A program made the translations under genes and the position numbers. This document shows, piece by piece, positions 7,442 to 16,371 of a stretch of 64,000 bases of DNA. The stretch spans positions 1 to 64,000 of the forward strand of contig NZ_VJYZ01000018.1 in NCBI RefSeq assembly GCF_007018965.1, read 5' to 3'. The notes beneath the pieces are model-generated. The model was not told the origin of the DNA. It did no database searches and saw only the letters and a list, made by a program, of their open reading frames with translations. Each line of letters begins with the position of its first letter. Positions within the stretch are counted from its first letter, which is position 1. The DNA is from Paracoccus marinus. GTDB lineage: Bacteria; Pseudomonadota; Alphaproteobacteria; Rhodobacterales; Rhodobacteraceae.

Positions 7442-8719
7442 ATGCTGGGCAGAATCTATCATTACATCCTGTTCACCATCGGGCGCGCGATCGTCTCGGC
7501 GCAGTCCTTCGTGGCGTGGTGGCGCACCCGCGACATGCCGACCGTCGTCCATGTCGAGGCGCCGTATGACGGGCGCCCGATCATGCTGCTGGCGCTGTTC
7601 CAGAAGGGGCTGCTGCGCCCCGACGTCGTGCGGATGCTGGAACACGCGCGCCGCGCCGGCTTTTACGTCGTGGGCGTGAACACGCTCAAGCTGCGCGACC
7701 CGGCAGGCATCGCCGGGCTGATCGACTGCTACATTGAGCGGCCGAACTACGGCCGCGACTTCGGCAGCTACAAGGCGGGCTTCCTGCACATCTACGCCCG
7801 CGGCATGGACCAGACCTGCCAGCGATTGTTGATGGTGAACGACAGCGTCTATTTCTCGAGCGGGCAGATGGCCAAGTTCCTCACCGACATCATGGTCGGG
7901 TCGCAGGTCCTGGGCGCGACCGAGAACCACGAGATCGACCACCACCTGGGATCGTTCTGCATCTCGATGGCGGGCGGGGTGCTGCGCGCGCCTGCGGTGC
8001 GCGCCTACTGGGAAGCCTACAAGCTGACCGACGTGCGGCCGCGCGTCATCAAGACGGGCGAGATGCGGCTGTCGCGGACGCTGAAGGGGGCGGTGATGTC
8101 GCCGCGCGAGTTCGTCGCGCTTTACAGCGCGACGCGGTTCGCAGCCCAGGTCGAACATGACGACGCGCTCTTGCATTTTGCGATGCGGAACGGGCGGTCG
8201 GCCAACATCAACCACTGGAAGCGGATCACGCCCAAGGCCGCGCTCGACTATCTGTCCACGCGCTTCCTGGTGCCGTTCAACCCGGCCGCCAGCTTCGAGC
8301 AGCCGAAGCCGAAGCAGTTCCGCAAGCCCGAGGGGATGCCGCAGGCCAGCCTGGCCGAAAGCGCCTTCGTGGCCGACTACGACGACTTCGTGAAGTTCGT
8401 CCACAACCGCGTGGGTGAAGCGGGCAACATCAACGAGACCGCGCTGCGGTCGATGACCGCGGCCTACGCCGCCGAGGTGTTCATGGAGGGCAGCCAGATC
8501 CACCAGAACGCCGCGATCCTGCTGGCGATGGGGTTGCCGATCATCAAGCTGGACGGGCTGTACCGGGGCATGTTCAACTTGGCCGACGTACGGACGCTGA
8601 CCGATCAGCTGCCCACCGACGAGGCCGAGGAACTGCGCGCCCTGCTGATGGAACGCCCCTTCGGCGGCGACACGCTGGTCGGCTGGAAACGCGCGACCTT
8701 CATGCGGGGCTATATCTGA
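7442..8719 (+). CDS. RgpF-like polysaccharide biosynthesis protein
   Basis: A 425-residue protein of the rhamnan synthesis protein F family (PF05045), found in cell-surface polysaccharide assembly. Typical family signatures are NYGRDFGSYKAGF near residue 103 and LLMVNDSVYF about 25 residues later. Neither a signal peptide nor strong membrane segments are evident beyond a mildly hydrophobic start. A sulfotransferase-like gene follows on the same strand 93 bases later, so the pair may modify a surface glycan. No other capsule or O-antigen genes are nearby, making this an isolated pair. The biochemical role is inferred from family only. Confidence 0.8.
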   Translation: MLGRIYHYILFTIGRAIVSAQSFVAWWRTRDMPTVVHVEAPYDGRPIMLLALFQKGLLRPDVVRMLEHARRAGFYVVGVNTLKLRDPAGIAGLIDCYIERPNYGRDFGSYKAGFLHIYARGMDQTCQRLLMVNDSVYFSSGQMAKFLTDIMVGSQVLGATENHEIDHHLGSFCISMAGGVLRAPAVRAYWEAYKLTDVRPRVIKTGEMRLSRTLKGAVMSPREFVALYSATRFAAQVEHDDALLHFAMRNGRSANINHWKRITPKAALDYLSTRFLVPFNPAASFEQPKPKQFRKPEGMPQASLAESAFVADYDDFVKFVHNRVGEAGNINETALRSMTAAYAAEVFMEGSQIHQNAAILLAMGLPIIKLDGLYRGMFNLADVRTLTDQLPTDEAEELRALLMERPFGGDTLVGWKRATFMRGYI

Positions 8720-8812
8720 TGGCCGTGCGCCGCGCCGAAAGCGCCGCCGCCCGCCCTGCCGCCCGCCCTGCGGCCCTGCGCGCCGTCCGGTCCGCGTAAC
8801 GGACGCCGGCTG

Positions 8813-9772
8813 ATGGCCCGCCTCGTCATCCATATCGGCACGCACAAGACGGGAACGACGTTCCTGCAACACAAGCTGGCCCTTGCCCGGCCGTGGCTGG
8901 AAGAGCGGGGCTTCGTCTATCCAGACCTCGGCCGTCCCGCGCATCATCCGCTGATCGCGCACTGGGTCGGGCTCAAGCGCGAGCTGGAGTTCTGCCCCGA
9001 CCCGGTGCCCGTGTGGCAGGCCATCGCCGCCGCCCATGTCGACAGCGACCGCACCGTCGTCCTGAGCAGCGAGGAGTTCTCGCGCGTCACCGTCAACCGC
9101 CCCGATTTCAGGGCGATCCGGGAATGGTTCCAAGGATACGAGTCGGTCCGGCTGATCTGCTATATCCGCGACCAGCTGTCCTACCTGCAGTCGATCTATA
9201 CCGAGGTGTCCAAGGTCATCAATCCGACCGCGCCCCACGCCATGGTGGAAGAGGCGATCCGTACCGGCACCTACACGGGCGTCGCGATCGGCTACAACCT
9301 TCTGGCCGACATCCTCGCCCAGCAGATGCCGCTGGAGGACGTGACCTTCTGCAGCTACAGCGACGCCTGCCAAGGCGAGGGCGGGATCCTTGGCCATTTC
9401 CTGCGCCAGCTGGGGATCGACGACCTGCCGCCGCCGACGCCGGTGCAGCGCCACAACGAAAGCCGGGCGGCGCTGGCGGTGTGGATCGCCAACATGATCT
9501 CGGCCCCCGCCATCTCGCCCGCGCCGCTGGTCGAGAAGGTCACGCAGGTCCTGGCCGAACATGTTCCCGATTACCGCCGCGCGATGATCTTCACCCCCGA
9601 CGAGGTGGCGCAGCTTCAGGCGCGGTTCGAGGGCGCGAACCGCTATTTCGAGGTGCGGGCGCAGCCTTCCAGCCCCGGTTTCACGATCCCGCCGCTTACG
9701 AGTTTCGATGGGCGTCCGTCGCGCGAGGATATCGGCGCGGCCGTGTGGGACGCGGTGGTCAAGGGACTGTAG
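8813..9772 (+). CDS. Sulfotransferase-family protein
   Basis: A 319-residue protein with the PAPS-binding signature of sulfotransferases: HIGTHKTGTTFLQ at residues 7-19 forms the 5'-phosphosulfate loop, and the strand-loop RLICYIRDQLSYLQS holds the Arg and Ser expected for 3'-phosphate binding. It would transfer sulfate from PAPS to an unknown acceptor. It follows the RgpF-like gene on the same strand, so a surface polysaccharide is the plausible acceptor (inference). Convergent with dgt. Confidence 0.82.
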   Translation: MARLVIHIGTHKTGTTFLQHKLALARPWLEERGFVYPDLGRPAHHPLIAHWVGLKRELEFCPDPVPVWQAIAAAHVDSDRTVVLSSEEFSRVTVNRPDFRAIREWFQGYESVRLICYIRDQLSYLQSIYTEVSKVINPTAPHAMVEEAIRTGTYTGVAIGYNLLADILAQQMPLEDVTFCSYSDACQGEGGILGHFLRQLGIDDLPPPTPVQRHNESRAALAVWIANMISAPAISPAPLVEKVTQVLAEHVPDYRRAMIFTPDEVAQLQARFEGANRYFEVRAQPSSPGFTIPPLTSFDGRPSREDIGAAVWDAVVKGL

Positions 9773-9805
9773 CGGGGCAGATCGTCCGCGCCGTCTTGCG
9801 GTGGT

Positions 9806-11017
9806 TCAGCGCGCCAGCCGTTCGCATTCGCTGATCGCGAAGCGGTCGGTCATCCCGGCCACGTAGTCCAGCACCAGCCGCGCCCGCGCCGTCTCGTCGC
9901 GCGCCGCCAGCGCCTCGGCCTGCCAGTCGGCAGGCAGGAGCGTGGGGTCGTTCATCAGAAGCGGGAACAGGTGCTGCAGGATGTCGGTCACGCGCGCCCG
10001 CTCCTCCATCACCGAGGGGGCGCGGTACATGCGGGTGAACAGGAACGCCTTGATCGCGCGCAGGTTCTGAAACAGCGGCTTGGAAAAGCGGATGATCGGG
10101 CCGTCCATGTTGCGGATGTCGTCGGCATGGGCGGGCTGCAGCGCGGCCAGCCGGTTTTCGGCCACCGCGATCACGTCCTCGACCATGTCGCCGAACACGC
10201 GACGCAGCGCCTCGTGCCGGCGGCGCATGGGGGCGAGGCCGGGGTGCAGGCGGTCCACCTTGGCGAAGGCAGGGCCGATCAGGGGCAGTTCGGCCAGATC
10301 GGCCTCGGTGAACAGGCCGGCGCGCAGGCCGTCGTGCAGGTCGTGGTGGTTGTAGGCCACATCGTCGGCCACGGCGGCCACCTGCGCCTCGGCGCTGGCG
10401 TGGGTGTGCAGCGCAAGGTCCCATTCGGCGTTCACCTCGGCCAGCGCGTAGGGCAGGGGGTCTGCTGCCGGGCCTGCCGTGGGGCCTGCCCCGACGACTG
10501 GACCTCCCGTCGGGTTTGCCCCGGCGACGGGGCCGTTATGCTTGGCGATCCCTTCCAGCGTCTCCCACGTCAGGTTCAGCCCGTCGAACCCGGCGTAGTG
10601 GCGTTCCAGCCGCGTTACGATCCGCAGGGCCTGCGCGTTGTGGTCGAACCCGCCCCAGGGCGCCATCAGCGCGGCCAGCGCGTCCTCGCCCGTATGGCCG
10701 AAGGGCGGGTGGCCCAGGTCGTGGGCCAGCGCCACGGCTTCCGCCAGGTCGGTGTTCAGCTCAAGCGCGCCGGCGATCGTGCGGGCGACCTGCGCGACCT
10801 CGATCGTGTGGGTCAGGCGGGTGCGGTAATAGTCGCCGCGATAATCCTCGCCGTCCTGCTCGACGAAAACCTGCGTCTTGTGCTTCAGGCGGCGGAAGGC
10901 GCTGGAATGGATGATGCGGTCGCGGTCGCGCTGCCAGGGGCTGCGGAAGGTGGACAGGTCCTCGTCGTGCAGCCGCCCGCGGCTGCTGGCAGGCTGGCAG
11001 GCGTAGGGGGCGGTCAT
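9806..11017 (-). CDS. dgt: dGTP triphosphohydrolase-like protein
   Basis: A 403-residue HD-domain enzyme that hydrolyses dNTPs to deoxynucleosides and triphosphate, of the shorter dGTPase-like type. Metal ligands are H70 (RTRLTHTIEV), H99-D100 (AHDLGHPPFGHTGED) and a later Asp in ADDVAYNHHD. Residues about 162-186 are an unusual Gly/Pro/Ala-rich insertion with GPVxGAxPT-like repeats, placed between the conserved AKHNGP and PLPYALAE segments that normally lie close together. The start at 11017 begins MTAPYACQPASSRGRL, the usual N-terminus. Divergent from erpA. Confidence 0.93.
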   Translation of the reverse strand: MTAPYACQPASSRGRLHDEDLSTFRSPWQRDRDRIIHSSAFRRLKHKTQVFVEQDGEDYRGDYYRTRLTHTIEVAQVARTIAGALELNTDLAEAVALAHDLGHPPFGHTGEDALAALMAPWGGFDHNAQALRIVTRLERHYAGFDGLNLTWETLEGIAKHNGPVAGANPTGGPVVGAGPTAGPAADPLPYALAEVNAEWDLALHTHASAEAQVAAVADDVAYNHHDLHDGLRAGLFTEADLAELPLIGPAFAKVDRLHPGLAPMRRRHEALRRVFGDMVEDVIAVAENRLAALQPAHADDIRNMDGPIIRFSKPLFQNLRAIKAFLFTRMYRAPSVMEERARVTDILQHLFPLLMNDPTLLPADWQAEALAARDETARARLVLDYVAGMTDRFAISECERLAR

Positions 11018-11056
11018 GCGGGTTCCCTTCCCGTGCGCTCGCCCGCCGGTCGTGTC

Positions 11057-11126
11057 GCGGTTTCCTTGCAGGCAGCGGTTTCCTTGCGAGCGGCCAAGCC
11101 GCCGCCTATATTCGCAGCCTATATTC
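11057..11126. repeat. Two nested pairs of direct repeats in the erpA promoter
   Basis: GCGGTTTCCTTGC occurs at 11057-11069 and again at 11075-11087 (period 18). GCCTATATTC occurs at 11104-11113 and again at 11117-11126 (period 13). The second copy of the first repeat supplies a -35-like TTGCGA and the first copy of the second supplies a -10-like TATATT. They lie between the divergent dgt and erpA starts. Confidence 0.75.
11084..11112 (+). promoter_or_regulatory. Candidate sigma-70 promoter of erpA
   Basis: TTGCGA at 11084-11089, 17 bases, then TATATT at 11107-11112. The inferred transcript would start near 11119, giving a leader of about 38 bases before the erpA ATG. The match to TTGACA/TATAAT is good for a GC-rich genome. 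Confidence 0.45.
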
Positions 11127-11156
11127 ACCGCCACAGCATCGAAACGGGAACGCCCC

Positions 11157-11492
11157 ATGAACCTGCCTCCCACGGTCACCCCCCGCGCGTTCGCGCGGCT
11201 GGCCGAGATCAATGCCGGTTCCGGGGATCAGGCGCTTCGCGTCGCCGTCGAGGGCGGGGGCTGCTCGGGCTTTCAGTACGACATCCGGCTGGACGCGGCG
11301 GCTGACGACGACATCGTCATCGAAGGCCAGGGCCCCAATCGCGGCCAGCGCGTGCTGGTCGACCCGGTGTCGCTGCCGTTTCTCAGCGGCGCGGTCATCG
11401 ACTGGTCGGACGACCTGATCGGCGCGCGCTTCGTGATCGAAAACCCGAACGCCAGTTCATCCTGCGGCTGCGGCACCTCGTTCTCGATCTGA
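11157..11492 (+). CDS. erpA: A-type iron-sulfur cluster carrier
   Basis: A 111-residue HesB/IscA-type protein that carries Fe-S clusters to apo-enzymes. The three invariant cysteines are present: C36 in GGGCSGFQY, and C103 and C105 in the C-terminal SCGCG. Length is normal. The ATG at 11157 is the family start. It is divergent from dgt, with a repeat-rich promoter region, and is followed four bases later by the CNNM/CorC gene, so the two may be co-transcribed. The name erpA is preferred over iscA because no isc or suf genes are nearby; the distinction is not certain. Confidence 0.93.
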   Translation: MNLPPTVTPRAFARLAEINAGSGDQALRVAVEGGGCSGFQYDIRLDAAADDDIVIEGQGPNRGQRVLVDPVSLPFLSGAVIDWSDDLIGARFVIENPNASSSCGCGTSFSI

Positions 11493-11496
11493 CACG

Positions 11497-12768
11497 ATGC
11501 TTCTTGAAATCCTGTTCGTCCTCGTCCTGACCGTCATCAACGGCCTGTTGGCCATGTCCGAGCTTGCGGTGGTGTCGTCACGCCCCGCCCGCCTGCAAAG
11601 CATGGCCGAAAAGGGCGACCGCAGCGCGCAGGTCGCGCTTGAGCTGCTGTCCGAGCCGGGCAAGTTCCTGTCCGCCGTGCAGGTGGGGATCACGCTCGTC
11701 GGCGTCCTGACCGGTGCCGTGTCGGGTGCGACGCTGGGCACCCGCGCGGCGGACGCGCTTGCCGCGGCCGGCGTGCCCGTGTCGGTCGCCCAGCCGGTGG
11801 GCGTGTTCCTGGTCGTCGCCGCCATCACCGCGCTGTCGGTGATCGTGGGCGAGCTGGTGCCCAAGCAGATCGCCATGTCGAACCCCGAGGCGATCGCCGC
11901 GCGCGTGGCACCGTGGATGCGCCGGCTTGCCAAGGTGGCGACGCCGCTGGTCTGGTTTCTCGACTTCGCGGGGCGCGGGCTACTGCGCCTGCTGGGTATC
12001 CGCAGCTCGTCCGATCGCGCCATCACCGACGAAGAAGTCCGCATGACCATCGCCGAAGCGACGCAGGCGGGCGTCCTGATGGAGGGCGAGCGCGGCATGA
12101 TTGCGGGCGTAATGCGCGTGGCCGACCGCACCGCGCGGGCGATGATGACGCCGCGCCGCGATGTCGACATGATCGACGTAAGCGACCCGCCCGAGACGGT
12201 GATCGAAAAGGCCCGCTCGGCCAAGTTCTCGCGCATGCCGGTGACGGACGGCAGTTCCGACGAGATCCTGGGCGTCGTCGCGCTGCGCGACCTGATCGGC
12301 GTCGAACGGCCCGACGTGCGGGCCCTGATCCGCGAGGCGCCGACCGTCCTCGACGCCGCCGACGCCCTGTCGGTGGTCGAGGTGCTGCGCGCCACTCCGT
12401 CGCGGATGCTGCTCGTCTATGACGAATACGGCCACTTCCAGGGCATCATCACCGCGATGGACCTGCTGGAAGCGATCACAGGCGATTTCGTGGACCCGCA
12501 CGGGGACGAACCCGACATCGTCCGCCGCGCCGACGGATCGTGGCTGGTCGCGGGCAGCGAAAGCGCCGACGAGTTCGCCAACGAGACCGGGTTCCCGGTG
12601 CCCGAGGGGGATTTCAGCACCGTGGCGGGCATGGTGCTGGCGCTCATCAACCGCATCCCGCGCACGGGCGACGTGTTCAGCCACGACGGCTGGGTGGTCG
12701 AGATTGCGGACATGGACGCGATGCGGATCGACCGCCTGATCGTGACCGCGCCCGCCACCGCTGGTTAG
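11497..12768 (+). CDS. CNNM/CorC-type hemolysin-family transporter
   Basis: A 423-residue inner-membrane protein. Order of domains: an N-terminal CNNM (DUF21) transmembrane domain with hydrophobic segments at about residues 1-22, 65-85 and 100-120; the ELVPKQIAMSNPE motif; a CBS pair after about residue 205, beginning in MMTPRRDV; and a C-terminal CorC/HlyC domain (EFANETGFPVPEGDFSTVAG). Family members are tied to Mg/Co efflux or metal tolerance. The start follows the erpA stop by four bases. Convergent with trpS. Confidence 0.9.
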   Translation: MLLEILFVLVLTVINGLLAMSELAVVSSRPARLQSMAEKGDRSAQVALELLSEPGKFLSAVQVGITLVGVLTGAVSGATLGTRAADALAAAGVPVSVAQPVGVFLVVAAITALSVIVGELVPKQIAMSNPEAIAARVAPWMRRLAKVATPLVWFLDFAGRGLLRLLGIRSSSDRAITDEEVRMTIAEATQAGVLMEGERGMIAGVMRVADRTARAMMTPRRDVDMIDVSDPPETVIEKARSAKFSRMPVTDGSSDEILGVVALRDLIGVERPDVRALIREAPTVLDAADALSVVEVLRATPSRMLLVYDEYGHFQGIITAMDLLEAITGDFVDPHGDEPDIVRRADGSWLVAGSESADEFANETGFPVPEGDFSTVAGMVLALINRIPRTGDVFSHDGWVVEIADMDAMRIDRLIVTAPATAG

Positions 12769-12819
12769 GGCTGCCGCCGGCCGAGGCTGTGGTTCGGGGC
12801 CAAGCCCCCGGAGCGCGCC

Positions 12820-13875
12820 TTACCGCTTGGGGATCATCCCCATGATGCGCCGGGTTTCCTCGACGATCGGGGCCGAGATCGCGTCCGCGCGTTCGGCGCC
12901 CGCGCGCAGGATCCGGTCCAGTTCGCCTGGGTCGCGCATCAGGTCGTTCATGCGGCCCGTGATCGGCCCCAGCACCGCCACCGCCGCGTCCGCGAGCGCG
13001 GGCTTGAACGCGCCGAAGCCCTGCCCTTCGAACCGGGCGCAGATCGCGTCGGCGGTTTCGTCCGTCAGCGCTGCGAAGATGTTGACGAGGTTCTTCGCCT
13101 CGGGCCGGTCCTTCAGCCCCTCCATCGAGCCGGGCAGGGGCTCGGCGTCGGTGCGGGCCTTGCGGATCTTCTGGGCGATCGTGTCGGCGTCGTCCGACAG
13201 GTTGATGCGGCTGGCGTCCGAGGGGTCGGACTTCGACATCTTCTTCGTGCCGTCGCGCAAGGACATCACCCGGGTCGCCGGGCCTTCGATCACAGGCTCG
13301 GTCATGGGGAAGAAGTCCACGCCATAGTCATGGTTGAACTTGGCCGCGATGTCGCGGGTCAGTTCCACATGCTGCTTCTGGTCCTCGCCGACCGGCACGT
13401 GGGTCGCGTGATAGGCGAGGATGTCGGCCGCCATCAGCGCCGGATAGGCATAAAGCCCAAGGCTCACGGCCTCGGCGTTCTTGCCCGCCTTGTCCTTGAA
13501 CTGCGTCATCCGGTTCATCCACCCCATCCGCGCGACGCACATCAGAAGCCAGCCAAGCTCGGCATGGGCCGGAACCTGGCTTTGCGCGAACAGGACCGAC
13601 GCGTCGGGATCGACGCCCGAGGCAATGAACCCGGCCGCCGCCTCGCGTGTCTGGCGGATCAGCGCCTCCGGCTCCTGCCAGACGGTGATCGCGTGCAGGT
13701 CCACAAGGCAGTAGATCGTTTCCCGCTGCCCCTGCTGCGCCGCAAAGCGTTTCAGCGCGCCAAGGTAGTTGCCCAGCGTCAGCCCGCCCGACGGCTGGAT
13801 GCCGGAAAAGACGCGCGGGGTGAACGCGCCTTTGGACGCGTCCGGGGTGGCGTCCGGTTGGGGTGCGAGGGACAT
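12820..13875 (-). CDS. trpS: Tryptophan-tRNA ligase
   Basis: A 351-residue class I aminoacyl-tRNA synthetase charging tRNA-Trp. The HIGH-equivalent TLGN is at residues 33-36 after SGIQPSGG, and [12 protein letters not shown] is the KMSKS loop. Length is normal with a short extra N-terminus. Divergent from the rhomboid-like gene with about 110 bases between starts. Confidence 0.97.
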   Translation of the reverse strand: MSLAPQPDATPDASKGAFTPRVFSGIQPSGGLTLGNYLGALKRFAAQQGQRETIYCLVDLHAITVWQEPEALIRQTREAAAGFIASGVDPDASVLFAQSQVPAHAELGWLLMCVARMGWMNRMTQFKDKAGKNAEAVSLGLYAYPALMAADILAYHATHVPVGEDQKQHVELTRDIAAKFNHDYGVDFFPMTEPVIEGPATRVMSLRDGTKKMSKSDPSDASRINLSDDADTIAQKIRKARTDAEPLPGSMEGLKDRPEAKNLVNIFAALTDETADAICARFEGQGFGAFKPALADAAVAVLGPITGRMNDLMRDPGELDRILRAGAERADAISAPIVEETRRIMGMIPKR

Positions 13876-13988
13876 CGGCGCTGCCTGCTTGGAAAACTGT
13901 CACCGGCGGATTACCCCTGACCCCGAACGGGCGCAACCGCCCTGCAACCGCCCCGCACCCCTCCCGCACCCCGACGAAGGACCAGACC

Positions 13989-14696
13989 ATGCGCGCAGGC
14001 TACGACGAGAACCCGCTGAACCCCGTGCCGCCGGTGGTGTGGCTGATCGCCCTGCCGGTGATCCTGTCCGAGGCGGCGTTCGGGCTGGCGCAGGCCGGGT
14101 TCATCGGCGGCGGCCAGTATTCCGGCGGCGTGCTGCGCCAGCTTTGGGTCGAGCGCACGGCGCTGGCGCCAGAGGCGCTGCTGCGGATGTGGCAGTGGGG
14201 CGAGCCGGGGGCGCAGCTTTACCGGCTGCTGAGCTATCCGTTCGTCCATTATTCGTTCACCCACGCGGTGTTCGTGACGGTGTTCCTGCTGGCGCTGGGC
14301 AACATGGTCGCGCGGCAGATCCGCCCGCTGGCCGTCCTTTGCATCTTCCTCGGCGCCGCGATCGCGGGCGCGGCCGTCTATACGGTGGGGGCGGCGCTGC
14401 TGCCGACGGCGGGGTTCGGGCTGCTGGTCGGCGGGTATCCGGGCGTCTACGGCCTTCTTGGCGCCTTCACCTTCCTGCTGTGGACGCGGCTGGGGCAGGA
14501 AAACGCGAACCGGCTGCGCGCGTTCTCGCTGGTGGGGCTGCTGCTCGCGTTCCAGCTGGTGTTCGGGCTGCTGTTCGGGAACGCGGGCTACGCCTGGGTG
14601 GCCGAGATCGCGGGCTTCGTCACCGGCTTCGCGCTGTCATTCGTCCTGGTGCCGGGCGGCCTTGCCGACGTGAGGGCGCGCATCCGGCATCGGTGA
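13989..14696 (+). CDS. Rhomboid-fold membrane protein, predicted inactive
   Basis: A 235-residue polytopic membrane protein with about six hydrophobic segments and the rhomboid layout, including LSYPFVHYSFTHAVFV (TM2 region) at about residues 81-96. The catalytic Ser motif GxSG is replaced: residues 149-152 read G-Y-P-G, with Pro at the Ser position. The catalytic His of TM6 is replaced by Glu206 in AEIAGFVTGF. Both members of the dyad are therefore missing, which suggests a pseudoprotease that binds membrane partners without cleaving them (inference). The ATG at 13989 was chosen as the first Met with typical codon bias. Convergent with murJ. Confidence 0.85.
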   Translation: MRAGYDENPLNPVPPVVWLIALPVILSEAAFGLAQAGFIGGGQYSGGVLRQLWVERTALAPEALLRMWQWGEPGAQLYRLLSYPFVHYSFTHAVFVTVFLLALGNMVARQIRPLAVLCIFLGAAIAGAAVYTVGAALLPTAGFGLLVGGYPGVYGLLGAFTFLLWTRLGQENANRLRAFSLVGLLLAFQLVFGLLFGNAGYAWVAEIAGFVTGFALSFVLVPGGLADVRARIRHR

Positions 14697-14717
14697 GGGC
14701 GCTCGGGGCCTTCCCGC

Positions 14718-16262
14718 TCAGCGACGGCGGCGCAGCTGCCCGCGCAGATCGGCCACCCGCACCGCGCCGAATGCCAGCGCGGCCGCGCCGTAAACGGCCA
14801 TGCCGCCGAAAACCAGCGCCGCCAGCGCCCCGTAGCGGTGGCCGGGCGATTGCAGCGCCGGGCCAAGCAGGCGCATCAGCCCCGCGACCGCCGCCCCCAT
14901 CACCGCCGATGCCGCCACGATCCGGGGCAGGGCGCGGCGCATCCGCGCGTCGAACTGCGCCGCCGGGCCGAAGGCGCGGCTGCCCCACCACAGCTGCGCG
15001 GCCATCGTCCAGCCGGCGACGGTGGTCCCCAGCGCGGCCGCCGCATAGCCGATCAGCGGCGACAGCCCGACCGCGATCACCGCGTTCACTGCCATCGACC
15101 ACAGCGCATAGCGGAACGGGGTGCGGGTATCCTCGCGCGCGAAGAACAGCGGCTGCTGCACCTTTTGCAGGGTAAAGGCGGGCAGCCCCACCGCGTAGAT
15201 CGCCAGCACCAGCGCCGTCGGCCCCACGTCGTCCTGGTCGAACGCGCCGCGTCCGAAGAGGACCGAGATCAGCGGATGGGCCGCCACCGCAAGCGCGACC
15301 GCGCAGGGGACCGTCAGCAGCAGCGCGAACTCCGTCGCGCGGTTATAGGCGTCGCGCCCGCCCTGTTCGTCGCCCGCCTTCAGGCGCCGCGAAATGTCGG
15401 GCAGCAGCACCACCCCGATGGCGATCGCGACGACCCCCAGCGGCAGCTGGTACAGGCGGTCGGCATAGGTGAGCCAGCCGATCGCCCCCTCGTAGAACGA
15501 CGCGACCTGCCGTCCGACCAGCAGGTTGACCTGCACCACGCCCCCCGCCAGCACGGCGGGCGCGGCGATCGCCAGAAGGCGGCGCAGGTCGGCCGTCATT
15601 CGCGGCAGCCGCAGCCGCAGCGGAAAGCCCATGCGGCGGGCCGCGAACCAGACCGTGCCCAACTGCACCAGCCCCGAGACCGGCGTGGACCACGCCATCG
15701 CCAGCCCCATGTCCCAGCCGAAGCGTTCCGCCATCAGCATCGCGGCGATCAGCACCACGTTCATCAGGACCGGCGCGGCGGCGGCCGCGACGAACCGCCC
15801 GCCCGCGTTCAGCAGCCCCGACAGCAGCGCCGTCAGCGACATGAGCAGGATGTAGGGAAAGCAGATCCGGCCGTAGATCACGGCCAGGGGAAAGCGTTCG
15901 TCGCCCGCAAAGCCCGACGCCATCGCCAGGACCAGCCACGGCATCGCGATGGTGGCGATCACCGATACCAGCAGCACGACCCCGAACAGCCCCGCGAAGG
16001 CGTCCTCGGCGAACCGTTTCGGGTCGTCGCCTGATTCCAGCTTCTTGGCGAAGATCGGCACGAAGGCGGTGTTGAACGCCCCTTCGGCGAAGAAGCGGCG
16101 GAACATGTTGGGCAGCGAGAAGGCGACCAGATACGCCTCGGCCACCGGGCCGGTGCCCAGGAACGCCGCGATCAGGATGTCGCGGGCGAACCCCACCACG
16201 CGGCTGGCCAGCGTCCAGCTTCCGACGGTCAGGAAGCCCGAGATCAGGCGGATCGGTTTCAT
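14718..16262 (-). CDS. murJ: Lipid II flippase MurJ
   Basis: A 514-residue inner-membrane protein with about 14 hydrophobic segments that flips lipid II for peptidoglycan synthesis. The N-terminus (MKPIRLISGFLTVGSWTLAS, then RVVGFARD) and the FRRFFAEGAFNTAFVP motif are diagnostic. The ATG at 16262 is the family start. It lies about 110 bases downstream of glnD on the same strand, a neighbour pair I know from other alphaproteobacteria. Confidence 0.97.
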   Translation of the reverse strand: MKPIRLISGFLTVGSWTLASRVVGFARDILIAAFLGTGPVAEAYLVAFSLPNMFRRFFAEGAFNTAFVPIFAKKLESGDDPKRFAEDAFAGLFGVVLLVSVIATIAMPWLVLAMASGFAGDERFPLAVIYGRICFPYILLMSLTALLSGLLNAGGRFVAAAAAPVLMNVVLIAAMLMAERFGWDMGLAMAWSTPVSGLVQLGTVWFAARRMGFPLRLRLPRMTADLRRLLAIAAPAVLAGGVVQVNLLVGRQVASFYEGAIGWLTYADRLYQLPLGVVAIAIGVVLLPDISRRLKAGDEQGGRDAYNRATEFALLLTVPCAVALAVAAHPLISVLFGRGAFDQDDVGPTALVLAIYAVGLPAFTLQKVQQPLFFAREDTRTPFRYALWSMAVNAVIAVGLSPLIGYAAAALGTTVAGWTMAAQLWWGSRAFGPAAQFDARMRRALPRIVAASAVMGAAVAGLMRLLGPALQSPGHRYGALAALVFGGMAVYGAAALAFGAVRVADLRGQLRRRR

Positions 16263-16371
16263 CGTGCCGGGGTCCTTCGCAGCGACGGCCGCATCGCGCC
16301 CGCCGGTCGGTGAGGGGGATAGAAGCGGGCGCGGCGCGGGGCAAGGCCGCGCGCGCGGCGGTTGGCGCTTC

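Noticed and set aside
8719..8799. A 26-codon Ala/Arg-rich mini reading frame overlapping the RgpF-like stop as TGATG
   Set aside because: It consists mainly of a duplicated GCCGCCCGCCCT unit with no protein-like pattern, and nothing supports its translation.
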